A model generated the notes under the pieces. That model was not told the origin of the DNA. It made no database searches and worked only from the letters and a program-made list of their open reading frames with translations. Made by a program: the position numbers and the translations under genes. 64,000 nucleotides of DNA from Phytophthora sp. 'mugwort' (taxonomy: Eukaryota > Oomycota > Peronosporomycetes > Peronosporales > Peronosporaceae): contig JAUCEF010000004.1 in the NCBI GenBank assembly GCA_033558025.1, forward strand, positions 1,984,001 through 2,048,000, given 5' to 3'. Of this stretch, positions 12,505 through 22,657 are shown piece by piece. Numbering within the stretch: the first letter of the stretch is position 1; each line of letters begins with the position of its first letter.

Positions 12505-12880
12505 AACTTGAGTTGTCGAGTCACGAGAGCATGCGAGGCGGCAGAACGACGGGACCTAACGCTGTGGGGCGAAACGGGCGGTGATCAGCCTTCATCAGAG
12601 GCGTCGGAGTGGTGATCACCCAAGGAATTGGGAGTAGATGGCTTGTTGGGGCGAAGATTGAGAAGTGTGACCGGAGTGTGGCCGCTGTACGACAACGACT
12701 TCGGACAGGGGGTGATTGTGGAGAAGCGTCAATCGAGAATATCAGATCCCTAAGGAATGGTCAGATCGGTGAGAAAGGCGGCCAGAGCTGTGAAGAGAGG
12801 GGATGATCGAGTCGGATCGAGATACGAGGTAAAGGCGGGCGAGCGTTCGACTTAAGCTGAGTATGAGGGGATGCTTCGAT
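12505..12880. other. Interval between antisense ORFs and LTR
   Basis: No coding signal stands out. It leads to a purine-rich run at 12880-12905. Confidence 0.4.
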
Positions 12881-14160
12881 GACGAGAAAGGAAACCAGGG
12901 GGGTCGGGTAACCACCCAACATAAATCTGTTATACTGTGATCACCCGACCGATCAAGAATCGGATGGATATTCGAAGCCTGGGTCGAGGTGAATACAAGA
13001 GATCAGGACTGGCAAGCGATGGCAGAATCGATCAAACCGGATCTAACCCCTTTGACCTCGGTCGGACCCCGATCGTGCGGATCTGTGGTTCGCAGGTTGG
13101 CAGATCGGGCTGATCCGGCGTCCACAGATCGGCCTACACCTCGCCGCCCGAGATCAAGCAGGTCGGATCGAGCTTGCAGTGGAAACTGAGCCGATCGATG
13201 ATGTGATCTGCAGATCGGGCCGATCCGGCGATCAAGGTTGGCAGATCGGGCCGATCTGGTGTTCAAGGTTCGGAGGATCAGGCTGATCCGGCGTCCACAG
13301 TTCGGCCTACACCGCGCCGTCCGAGGATCGGGCAGATCGGATCGATCTTGCGGTCGAGATCAAGCGGATCGGGTCGATCGGTATTTGCCGATCGGCACAC
13401 AGGTTCGGACATCCTCGATCTATCAGATCGACATATATGTTCGGACATACGCGATCGGCAGATCGGGCCAATCGATGTTGGCAGATTGAGATTCGATCAG
13501 CAATCATCCTCGGGGATTTGCAAGCGTGAAGACGGTACGTGTTGAGTGGTTGAAGAAGGGCAAGGGTTCAGGAGATTCAGGTGGTACGAGATAGGGTTGC
13601 AACAATCAGACTCGAATTTACATTGGACTACTTAGGTGCTTTTAAGTGCCGCTGGAAGGGATCTACATTGGCCCTCCCAGGTATCAACTAGCCGAGGTAG
13701 CAGGTCAAGCGTCGTGTGAGAGGATCGGATCGGATATTGGCCGACCCTCCCCCACGCTAGCAAACTTCTGCTTAAGCTTGTACCTCGATCGATCGGCATT
13801 CAGTGCTTGGCCCACGATTGCTTCGACTCTCAACTCGCAAGATCCCGCTAAAGGAAGCGGCAAGCAACTCAAGGAAAGGAAAGAAACACCGCCACACGAC
13901 AACCTCGGCCTCGGATCAAGCCCAGGCCACCGATCGAAGATCGACCATCTCAGATCGGAACCAATAACGGCAGCAGAGCGAAGACGTCCGCGCTGCTCCA
14001 CGTCCCCACGTTCCGCCAAGACGTTCAAAACTCTACATTGCTGCATCCTTCGGAGTCCTAAGAGAGCAGATACAGCCCACCGACGGGTATACAAGGTGAG
14101 ACCATGTTCAGCTGATCACGGATCATCGGAGAACCCCCTCCGTTAGTCGGTGTCTGGGCG
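12880..14160 (+). repeat. Probable Gypsy 3' polypurine tract and LTR
   Basis: A purine run (GAGAAAGGAAACCAGGGGGG, about 12881-12905) is followed by about 1.25 kb of non-coding sequence. Its end (GTTAGTCGGTGTCTGGGCGC, about 14142-14161) is shared with 58719-58738. Other blocks are shared in the same order with the second element's LTR, such as GATCCCGCTAAAGGAAGCGG against GATCCCGCTATTGGAAGCGG, and the CCGACGGGTA block. This supports an LTR ending near 14161. The exact 5' boundary is uncertain because only one copy is in the window. Confidence 0.55.
13096..13353. repeat. Two roughly 83-bp direct repeats inside the LTR
   Basis: Units at 13096-13178 and 13268-13353 share GGCTGATCCGGCGTCCACAG and a diverged remainder rich in GATCGG. 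Further shorter GATCGGGC copies lie between and after them (to about 13470). The position in the upstream part of an LTR suggests U3 enhancer-like repeats (inference). Confidence 0.6.
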
Positions 14161-15600
14161 CAGTTGGTAAGCGGATCGGGTCTTAATCATATTTTGACCG
14201 ATCCCGCTGCGCCACACCACTCTATGCCGTCCACTCATTTCTCCGTTCCACACCGTTCTTTGCTTCCGCTTTGTCGTACACCCGACAACAACGTCAACGC
14301 CTCAGCGCCAGTCCGTGCTGTCCAACCATTCCACTTCCCCACGCTACCGAACACCTCAGAACCGGGCACATAACCACTCACTCAACCGCTTTTCCATCTC
14401 TCTAGATCTTACGTTCTTTACTTCTTCACTCGTCCACCGTCCACTTCACTCGCCCGAAGCGCTTCCTTGCCGTTATCCCCTTAATCCGACCCCACTCGAT
14501 ACAAACCAAACCGTCCCAGGCAACTTGTTCTTCCGGGCCATGGTCTTCTCCATTACACGCTCCAGCCTCCAACGTTTGTACCTGCGCTGCTGTCGAGGTG
14601 TTTCTCCAGGTTCGTCACAAAATTAAATCAGGCAAAAACAAACGCCTTCCCGCTCCAGAATTAGACCGTCCACGACGCAACCCCGTACTCCCACTCCTTC
14701 ACGACGAAGTCCGTACCCTGCTTCTCCACCATGTGTCGCGAGTCGTCCTGGTTAGGGACGGACAAGCGTCGTATCGAGGGGGCGAGTACTGGAGCGACAC
14801 AGAAACACGCACAAACCAACGTAGTCTAAGCGTACTGTGCAAAGACTAATTGATTTGCGGTTAGCCAGGCTAATTAACGACTTTTAACCGAACCTGGAGG
14901 GCAAGAGCGATCCTGCAGCCGTCCTTCCTTCTTACGCCATCCTCTCACTCCCTGTCAAGCACGCACGCACGCGCACACTACCACGGTGCAAACCAGACCA
15001 TCACGTGACACTCCTTCTGACTGTCCATTCCGTACCTTGGTTCCGACGCTTCGGCCATCCATGCCTTCCGTCCTGGAGTAGCCCTTCGTTCCCGCCGCAT
15101 CCCCCTGAGTGCCGCTCCGCCAGATCCGGGTATGACAACGGCCCTCGGCCGCCCGTACAAACAGCATCGCGTCCCAGAAAACCTTGCAAATCCGATCACT
15201 AAAGTGCAACTTGGGACCGGGCGCCAACCTCGTCTTCATACAATTTCGCATCCAGTCGTTGCTCGCTCGTTGAGCTTCCCGAGGAACGGATTGGACTGAG
15301 CCCAAGACGCCGCCCACCGTTCCTACTGGGGACACAAGGTCCAATCAATACTCCTCATTTCATTTAAAAGTTTGTATGGGATGATAATCAAGGTTTCTGT
15401 TCGTATATTTTGTCCACCAGCTAAATGTGACTTTTTGTATGTGAACTACCCCGCAAACTCTGAAATCCGCAACGTTAGCGCAACAGTGAACGCCTACCGT
15501 ATTCCACAAGCATATCCGAAGCACACTTTTTAACTCTCACTAGAAGCCGAGTTATCAATGTAAGTACGAGTGCTAGTATTCTTTTGGTCGGGAGGTGTAT
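14161..15600. other. Intergenic, no gene recognised
   Basis: C-rich pyrimidine-biased sequence to about 14640, then mixed sequence including a short (GCAC)n-like run near 14960-14980. Open frames are present but show no family, signal peptide or consistent codon bias. It may be old transposon debris. Confidence 0.4.
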
Positions 15601-15733
15601 CGGGTATTTCCGTTGCTACTGGAGCGATTCGCGCAGGCTTTTTGTGTGTCACAAACTCAAATTTAATGCGCTCAAATATATTTGGGGAAGTGTGCGTCCA
15701 CCCGCAGCCGATTTGATTCCGCACTCAGCCATC

Positions 15734-16009
15734 ATGAACACCAACAAGTCGGACGATGAAGACGGGAGCACGGTCCTCATTCTGATAGCGCTTGCTACCG
15801 AAGGCCAACGCAAGGAACTCAAGCGCCAGCGTGGGCAGACCTACTTGACCCGAGCAGATCTTTATCCAGAACCACGTCATGGAACAGCGTGGGAAGCGAT
15901 AAAAGCAGCAGGAAACGGCAAATCGTTCATCCTCACGACTAGATTCGACGTCAGTTGCTTTCGCTACTTGCTCTACCGTTCGACCTTCCGGCGTGCTTCC
16001 TGGATCTAG
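15734..16009 (+). pseudogene. HARBI1-like transposase N-terminal fragment
   Basis: The 91 residues from the ATG include YLTRADLYPEPRHGTAW and FILTTRFDVSCFRYLL. These resemble, from memory of the family, the N-terminal region of oomycete and fungal HARBI1-like DDE proteins. No catalytic DDE region follows; the frame stops at 16009. A truncated remnant is the best reading. Confidence 0.4.
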
Positions 16010-16017
16010 CGGTTGGG

Positions 16018-16251
16018 CTACCTGAACCGTAGCCCAAAGTTCGAACCTGCCGGCGTGACTTCCTTGGTCAAGTACAAGAGGACATCAACATCGCATGCCG
16101 AGTAGTTCTCAGCGCCAGGCGGTCTTCCACGCCCAGGCATACTCTCTTTCTTCGAGCGAGGTTTCGTGTCTGCACGGTTGAGCAGCTGACCGGAAATGTT
16201 GCAGTGAGCGCGCTGAGTGCACGTGAAGTGCCGATCGAGTGCGAAATGCAA
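16018..16251 (-). pseudogene. DUF6818-like (Myb/SANT-type) fragment
   Basis: The minus strand reads GRGRPPGAENYSACDVDVLL followed by a helix ending EVTPAGSNF. This resembles the DUF6818 domain often found in oomycete and fungal transposon-associated proteins (recalled, not searched). Only the start of the domain is present before the stop. It runs toward the transposase fragment inside the same inverted-repeat pair. Confidence 0.4.
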
Positions 16252-16526
16252 TCATTCTGTTTCGATATTCTTCTCTCAGACATATGCGTTTCGATGGGTC
16301 TGTGCGTCCCAAAAACACAATTTCAAATCTATCTGAAGGGGCACGCCCTCGGGTAGATTCTGAATTTGAAATGCTCTTAACGGTTTGATGAACATAAAAA
16401 TGGAGCGGCTATGCAAGTCTGTAATTCGATTTTGTGTATGACACACAAAAAGCCTGCTAGAATCCGAGTATTTATTGTATTGATTCCATTTGCAGCCTAT
16501 CCACGGGCAAATAAAAGCATGCGCTC

Positions 16527-16556
16527 AAATACGCCTTCTTGTTAGAAGGCGTATTT
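16527..16556. repeat. Perfect short hairpin
   Basis: AAATACGCCTTCT and its complement flank a 4-base loop. The hairpin lies just outside the Harbinger-like remnant. It may be part of a small inverted-repeat element; no function is shown. Confidence 0.5.
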
Positions 16557-17121
16557 GTACGCCACCAGCACGCCGGTACCTGGTATATGTTAACTTCTTT
16601 TTTTCGCTAAGCTCAAACGTGATGGGGCTACAGTAACAACGAGAGCAAAACACCCACGAACGAAGTCTCACGTACATATATTTCCATCGCTGATCGCGAA
16701 AAGCCCGCACTCCGTCACCTTCGGCTGGGTAGTTTTTTGCCTACATTCCGTAACGCTGATGTATGGAAAGAGAAGGCACTTCACCCATGTAGCTCCATTT
16801 TGCTGTTGCTTTACTTGCTGCTACAGTGCTGTAGAGGAACGCATGCGGCTTGATAGTGTACACAGTCGCAGGGTCGACGGCCACGCCCTTCATCTTAATT
16901 TCTCCGGGTCGTGTGCACCCCGCTGCGCTATAGTTTGTGGGCTTTCTCGCTTCTGCGGGCTCTGAGGCCGCTTGTACGTGGACTTCTCCGCCGTTTCTTG
17001 GTCCATTCGACAGCTTGTCGAGGCTAGTGAGTGTTGTCATTTTCCTTGTGTGCGCTGAATTATTTCATCTGCTGTTGGTACTTGTATCCATCGCGTCTGC
17101 TATTGCTTGTCCACCTAGGCT

Positions 17122-18693
17122 CTATTCAACGCGTTGCTCCGGGATCCGCTCGAAGCGCCGGTTATTCGAGGCGCCACAGCTCATATTCTTCGGAGGTCCA
17201 ATACGGATCGAGCCACGGTAGCTGCCGCCAGCGAACGAGTTCTGGGGCATGCCAATTTGCGCCCGCCGCTCACGTGTACAAATGTAGTGACCAGCAAGTC
17301 CTTCAGCTGGGATCAAGTAGCCCAAAGTTACCGTGCGGCGCGGGCCTTCGCGTATGGATGGAAGACCGTTTATCGGTAGTACCGGGTCAATCTGAAAGCT
17401 CTCGTCGTTAGAAATCAGCACCAACTCAATGTTAAACATGCTCGCCACCGCATACAACTCGGCCGTCGTCGCCTGCTCGTCAGGAGTGTCCCTGAAGGTC
17501 TCGTACCGCTCCCGCACATCCTCCGCGTCCTGCATCAGGAATCCTGCCAGTCCCTTAATGTGTTCCAGCGCGTACTCCATCAATTTCACCCTCAAAAACT
17601 GAGCGGCTGCTACTCGTCGGGGCGCCATCCCGTCTGCAGCGCCTACATTCACGACCGTCATACTAGCTGGGTAGTCTCGCAGACACTGCAGCGGGTACAT
17701 CTCATAGACAATGCAATGCAGCAAACACGATCCATCGGGTGGCATTCCAACACCTACAAGTTCCAGCTGTACGAGCTGGTCTTCCATCTTTGCGCGCTGC
17801 ATATCCAGTTCGGGCGTAATGACATCGGGCGCCGTCATGGCCATCATGGATCCTCTCGAAATCGAAGACATGGACGCGCGTCCAGTCGTATCCGACACGG
17901 CAGACGACGCCGGGAACCAGCTCCCCCTGGACGATCCGGGGCCAATGGATCCGCCGAAAGAATTCCCTGCAAAAGATCCTCGACTGCTGGCGAAGGAGGT
18001 ACGTCCGCCGCCCATCTGCACCTGAGGCACCGTGTGTCTAGCGAAGCTCTGGCTGCCTACGAAGCCCGTACCGGACCAGCGGTAGTCGCTGGCACTGGAG
18101 GCGAAGGACGACACGGTGGAGCTGCTGGAGACCGAGCGGAAGTCGTCGTCGTCGTCCCCCATGACGCTTGCCGTGGCTTGTACGACAGCAGGAGAGGCCA
18201 AGATGGACGAGGACGGCCGTAGATTAGCGTCCTGCTGGTCGTACTCGGCGTTGGCTCCAAAACCCGAGTTGAAGCCCACAAAGCTCTTGAGTGTCTGGCT
18301 ACTCACGGCTGCGAGGTGGAAGGCCACAAGCTGTGGCTTGTGCGTCACGACGTTCACATAGTTGTCGAGCTCGCGGGCTCGAGCGCCTAGAAACTCGGGG
18401 CTCTTGTCCGCGCGGAAGAGCGCCTTGCGACGGTACAGTGGGGGAAACTTGACGCCCTTCATAAGTGCGGCGTTGCGCTTACGCAGTTGTTCGTCGAGCT
18501 TACGGAAGGCCGAGAAGCTGCGCCAAATGTGCCAGCTCGTGCGCCCCGTGGCGTGCGCACGCGACGAGTAGAACGAGAGCTGCACGACCACCTTGTACTC
18601 GGCCTTCTTGCTGCTAAGACGGTAGTCGTCCACGCTCACGGCGCACGTGTAGTCGCCCTGGATGTCGTCGGGCGTCATGGTCAGGTAGGCCAT
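17122..18693 (-). CDS. PX domain-OTU cysteine protease fusion
   Basis: A 523-aa protein. Residues about 15-140 form a PX (phox homology) domain, with the basic RSFSAFRKLDEQL helix and the FPPLYRRK loop expected to contact phosphoinositides on endosomes. A Ser/Gly-rich linker (about 150-300) follows. Residues about 310-475 form an OTU deubiquitinase domain: DGSC at 320-323 supplies the catalytic Cys323, AELYAVASMFNIELVLIS is the core, and GHYICTR holds the likely catalytic His469. It probably removes ubiquitin from membrane-associated substrates (inference from domains). Intact and intronless; the ATG at 18691-18693 is the first in frame. Confidence 0.85.
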   Translation of the reverse strand: MAYLTMTPDDIQGDYTCAVSVDDYRLSSKKAEYKVVVQLSFYSSRAHATGRTSWHIWRSFSAFRKLDEQLRKRNAALMKGVKFPPLYRRKALFRADKSPEFLGARARELDNYVNVVTHKPQLVAFHLAAVSSQTLKSFVGFNSGFGANAEYDQQDANLRPSSSILASPAVVQATASVMGDDDDDFRSVSSSSTVSSFASSASDYRWSGTGFVGSQSFARHTVPQVQMGGGRTSFASSRGSFAGNSFGGSIGPGSSRGSWFPASSAVSDTTGRASMSSISRGSMMAMTAPDVITPELDMQRAKMEDQLVQLELVGVGMPPDGSCLLHCIVYEMYPLQCLRDYPASMTVVNVGAADGMAPRRVAAAQFLRVKLMEYALEHIKGLAGFLMQDAEDVRERYETFRDTPDEQATTAELYAVASMFNIELVLISNDESFQIDPVLPINGLPSIREGPRRTVTLGYLIPAEGLAGHYICTRERRAQIGMPQNSFAGGSYRGSIRIGPPKNMSCGASNNRRFERIPEQRVE

Positions 18694-20064
18694 GCGGGGA
18701 GTCGACGCTTGGAGATTCTACGGTACTGCTTAGAGGAAGACTGCCGCAGTGACGCCAAACCTTGGCGCGGGCTCTCTTGACTCTGACTTGACGACGCACG
18801 TTTTCCGTTTTTTGCTTTCGATACAACGACTGGGGGGCGTACTTTTTGGCCTATCCCTGACCAGCTAACACAGTTGTTCCTACCCCGCACAAGGGGGCGT
18901 ACCGTGAAAATGGTACAGTTTGGGACCAAAAGCGGAGTATATTAGCTCCCATACCGGTAAGAAACCAGCAGTCATTAGATTTGCAGACATAGGTGATGTA
19001 AACGTGTGCAGGAAGCTCTATGGAGTGGCGACGCACTGTAGTGCTGAAGGTGAGCCGATCCAGCAAAATTTGTGAACATTTTTGGAAGAAGGGGTATCCT
19101 CAAGCTAGAAGCGCTCAAAGAGCGATACTCGGCACTGGACAGCTGTGTGCTAAGGTTATGGGCTGAACAATTGTGATAGATGTAGCTATTGTAGATGGTG
19201 CACTAACATTAGCACGTCCGCATCGCAAAGGGCAGAGGGGGGCCCTCAGGGCACCCATAGCGCGAAAATCCAGAAACTTTTTTTAATTAAGGTTGCAAAC
19301 TAGCCAACGAGCCCTTGGTGGCACTGTTGTCGCCACCATCATCCACCTACGCGAAATAGTACTTGGCTGCACTATGCAGGCGCAGATGGCTTTCCATGGC
19401 TGAAATGGAGGTGCTCGCCCTGGCCAGCACTATTATACTCGCGTTGTAAAAATTAACCGATTTTCTACAATCCAATACATATACAATATTCTGTTACAAT
19501 TATTTTCTGAAAAGTTGAGCTTCGCCCATACTAATTTAGCCCGACTGGATAGCGTCACATTACCAGTGCCGGGGCTCCCATGAGCCATGACTCATGGATT
19601 GCAAGATGAAATCCCATACACACCCTTAATTAACTGCTGCCTCCGGACTTCGCCGTTTCGCCTTGAATCAAGGCCCTTGATCATAGAGGCGCAGTGACGT
19701 GCGCACCAGGCCACTTGACACTTGGCAAACGTACGCCTAAACCTGCGGCGACGAATGGCTACTTTTTGTCTGCGGCAGACAAAAAAGTCATAGAGAACTT
19801 CATGGCGTCTACGCAGCTGCTTAGCAGGATAAGTGTATCCGCTGGATACTATCTGGGTGCCACTTCAACACCACATCGCACCGCGAATTTTGTTGATTGC
19901 AGCTGGTCTCGGCTCATCGTCGCCAGAGCTTGTCGCCAGCATCGTCCAGCGACTCGTTGAATAAGCGCGAACAAGTCAGCGCGAGCACCGATGGCACAAG
20001 TCGCAGATGCAGTTTGCGTGCGCCACACCAGGTGTATCCATCTTGGTCAAACTCCCATCCGCCA
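18694..20064. other. Intergenic region between divergent genes
   Basis: 1.37 kb between the PX-OTU start and the UBE3D-like start. An open frame extends the latter upstream to 19897, but those 56 codons are low-complexity and unlike the family, so I treat them as 5' UTR. I see no other gene here. Confidence 0.5.
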
Positions 20065-21609
20065 ATGGAGACCGAGGCTAACGCCCTGCTCGCGGGGCTC
20101 TGCGCGGCGCAGGAAGAGTATCAACACGCGCTCGCAGCCGCGAACCAGATGCGCGGCACACTTGACCGTGCACGGAGGGATTACGAAGAGGCTCGCGCAG
20201 CGGAGAAGGCTAGCGAGGACGAGCTGGCGAGGGCGGCGGACACGCTGGCCCGCGGTCTCCAGCATCTCGATGTGGACGAGCACAGAGACGGCGATGCTAC
20301 GGGGCCGAAGACTGCAGTGCCTACGATAGTGGACTCCCTGGTCGAATACCACGCGAACATCGGCTGTTACCAGTGTTACCTCTTCCTAGATACCCATAAA
20401 GAGAGCGACAATCACAAGGAGATAGCGACGGCTTTCGATGCTGCAGAGCTCAGCGTTCGTGTCGAATTCCCGCGCGTAGAGCTCACCTACAGGAGCAATA
20501 ACAGTTGCGTTCAAGTGGCAGAAGACGTGCAAGCTGTCTGGTGCACGGAGATAGAGCGGAACGTCGATGTCTCGCAGTGCACCGTCGAGGACAAGGAGGA
20601 TCACTGGTATCTGCGACTCCCGATCCTACTTAGTGACAAGCAGCCGCTGGGTGGATTTTCGTCGTTTACACAGGTATCTCCTATGGAACTTCGGCCAGAG
20701 AGCTACACATCGGTGTGCTGTCGAGGGTGCAACGCTCTGTTGCTTGGAGGGAAGGAAAGCACCAGCATTGAGAAGGTTCTCCCGCTGCCATCGGCCAACT
20801 GGATGGATATGTTTGACTTCTGGGGAGCCGGTATTGGAGCCTTTGAGCACATTCCTCGTGACGATATTCATGCGCAGAAGCACCGTGTGCTTGTTGGTGA
20901 GTCGTATATCCTGCTACATGCAAGTGACTTGGTGGAGGAAGCCAGAGTGGCAGACCGCAAGGACGAGGCAGCGGTTGCTCCTGGGGAGAACGCAAAAGAA
21001 GAGCGCAAGTGGCTGCCGTTGGTTTGTGCTGCGTGCTTGGAACGTGTTGGTTTATCGAGCGTCGAACAGCCAGAGACGGTTCGTATGCACAAGCATTTGA
21101 TCTGTGCTCGGCCGCACTTGGAATCCGCTGCTGAAAGACGCGGCGCCGCCCAAGAACAAGAGGAGCGAAATGTGTTCGCCACATACACTATCGACAGTAT
21201 TTTAAGCGCCAAATTGTTGGAGATGGCAGATTCAGATGGCAAGTTCCGGTTCGTCCTGACCTCGTTTGGCGAGGCACATGATCACGATTTCTCGTGTTTG
21301 AAGGAGAAAAGTCATTCTCCTCCTGATACTGCTACTGTCCAAGACAAACCATTGACAGAACTGCAGTTGCAACTGCTCAGCTGGGACACGATGATCAAGC
21401 AACAGGATACTAATAAGTTTAGCCGCGTGCTGAAGGTTCTGTACGGTCCTTGTCAGCCCACGATACCTGGGCTGCAACCTTCACACAAAGTGTCGTTGCC
21501 GCCGGTTATGAGCTCGGCTATCGCCCAGCGTCTTCGAACCAGCTCGACACTGCTCCCATCTTCGTTACGCACATTTAACCGGATGAATGTTGGCTACCTC
21601 TTCGCTTGA
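20065..21609 (+). CDS. UBE3D-like HECT-type E3 (E2-binding protein)
   Basis: A 514-aa protein from the ATG at 20065. An N-terminal coiled coil (residues about 1-75, heptads such as LDRARRDYEEARAAEKASED) precedes a region matching the HECT_2/UBE3D family. Key signs are the CCRGCNALLL Cys pair and the conserved LPLPSANWMDMFDFWG block, followed by a Cys pair in VCAACLERVG. Human UBE3D binds E2 UBCH10 and ubiquitinates cyclin B (family knowledge). Start choice: an in-frame ATG at 19897 exists, but its extra residues do not look conserved. The Fizzy/Cdc20 gene nearby acts in the same broad pathway, probably by chance. Confidence 0.75.
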   Translation: METEANALLAGLCAAQEEYQHALAAANQMRGTLDRARRDYEEARAAEKASEDELARAADTLARGLQHLDVDEHRDGDATGPKTAVPTIVDSLVEYHANIGCYQCYLFLDTHKESDNHKEIATAFDAAELSVRVEFPRVELTYRSNNSCVQVAEDVQAVWCTEIERNVDVSQCTVEDKEDHWYLRLPILLSDKQPLGGFSSFTQVSPMELRPESYTSVCCRGCNALLLGGKESTSIEKVLPLPSANWMDMFDFWGAGIGAFEHIPRDDIHAQKHRVLVGESYILLHASDLVEEARVADRKDEAAVAPGENAKEERKWLPLVCAACLERVGLSSVEQPETVRMHKHLICARPHLESAAERRGAAQEQEERNVFATYTIDSILSAKLLEMADSDGKFRFVLTSFGEAHDHDFSCLKEKSHSPPDTATVQDKPLTELQLQLLSWDTMIKQQDTNKFSRVLKVLYGPCQPTIPGLQPSHKVSLPPVMSSAIAQRLRTSSTLLPSSLRTFNRMNVGYLFA

Positions 21610-21724
21610 AAAGACTTGTGTATCAATACCAAATATATCCTCGATAATGCAACTAACTGTATTATTCCTACACGTCAGGAGAACGCGTATATCTTTTGTC
21701 TTTCAGCGTGCATTGCAGCCTTTC

Positions 21725-22657
21725 TTACTTGGTGGGCGCCCAGTAATCCATAATGTCTAGAGCCACAACACAACTCTCACGGACGACCTGGACGTCGTCC
21801 TTGAGGTACTGCTTCAAAATCTGCTCGCACTCGGTGGTGCCAATGGCTCCCAAGGCCTCAGCGGCTTCGTGACGCACCATGCGGTGCTGAGTCTCATCAA
21901 GCAGAACCTTCTTGAGAGCCGGTACAAGCACTGGGTTCTCCATCTGGCCCATGACGTATGCCACCTCGTGCTTGAACAGCGCGTTCGGGTCGTCGAAGGC
22001 CTCAGCGAGGGCCAGAGCCGCTTCGTCCGTGTTGCGATTGCGCAGCGAAAACATGGCGCGGTACTTGGCAAACATGTCTCCGTTGTGGTCCAGCAGGACC
22101 TTACGGAGCTCGGCCGTGGACACGGCCTTCTCGGCAGCCGGGGCTGGGTCCTCAGACAGGTATGGGTTGCGGTCCACCTCTCCCTCGAGGACCTCTCCCT
22201 TGGCCTTAGCCTGCTTGTACTTGACCAGACTAGCCGCCAGCTTGCACGTGTCTGATACCTCCGGCGCGGGGTCGGCGCTGAACTTCTCGAGCACAGGCAG
22301 CGACTGGGCAGCACCGATGGCGCCCAGAGCCTCGGCCGACTCGTGGCGCACCATGCCGTCGTCCGTCTCGTCGGCCAGCACCTGGTGCAGCGTCTCGCAA
22401 GCCTCTTCCATCTGGAATTGACCAATGACGTAGGCCAGCTCGTGGCGCATGAGCTCCGAGTCCTTGCGGTTCATCAGCGCCGTCAACAGCACCTCAAGAT
22501 CCTTCAGGCCGCCGCGCGAACGCAGGTAGAAGATGGCGCGCGTGCGCTTACCGATGGGCTCCGATAAATTCAGCAGCGAGTCGCGCAGCTGCTCGAAGCT
22601 CGGCGCCGTGTCGGGCACAGTCGCGATTGTTTCGGTCACGGACGAGTGCGACGGCAT
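21725..22657 (-). CDS. DOHH: Deoxyhypusine hydroxylase
   Basis: A 310-aa HEAT-repeat protein (the human enzyme is about 300 aa). It completes hypusine formation on eIF5A by hydroxylating deoxyhypusine with a di-iron centre. All four iron-binding His-Glu pairs are visible: H72-E73 (MRHELAY), H105-E106 (VRHESAEALGAIG), H230-E231 (FKHEVAYVMGQ) and H263-E264 (VRHEAAEALGAIG), arranged as two symmetric halves. A cytosolic enzyme. The chosen ATG (22655-22657) gives the normal family length; an upstream in-frame ATG would add 22 unrelated residues. Intact. Confidence 0.93.
   Translation of the reverse strand: MPSHSSVTETIATVPDTAPSFEQLRDSLLNLSEPIGKRTRAIFYLRSRGGLKDLEVLLTALMNRKDSELMRHELAYVIGQFQMEEACETLHQVLADETDDGMVRHESAEALGAIGAAQSLPVLEKFSADPAPEVSDTCKLAASLVKYKQAKAKGEVLEGEVDRNPYLSEDPAPAAEKAVSTAELRKVLLDHNGDMFAKYRAMFSLRNRNTDEAALALAEAFDDPNALFKHEVAYVMGQMENPVLVPALKKVLLDETQHRMVRHEAAEALGAIGTTECEQILKQYLKDDVQVVRESCVVALDIMDYWAPTK

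Larger units (their letters stand above)
15634..16458. mobile_element. Deleted Harbinger-like DNA transposon with inverted ends
   Basis: GCAGGCTTTTTGTGTGTCA at 15634-15652 has a perfect inverted partner at 16440-16458. The 825 bp between them holds two tail-to-tail coding remnants: a HARBI1-type transposase start (+) and a DUF6818-like Myb/SANT-type fragment (-). PIF/Harbinger elements characteristically encode a transposase plus a Myb-like protein, so the arrangement fits an internally deleted copy. The 3-bp target duplication expected of the family cannot be assigned with confidence, and the ends may extend a little further out. Confidence 0.45.
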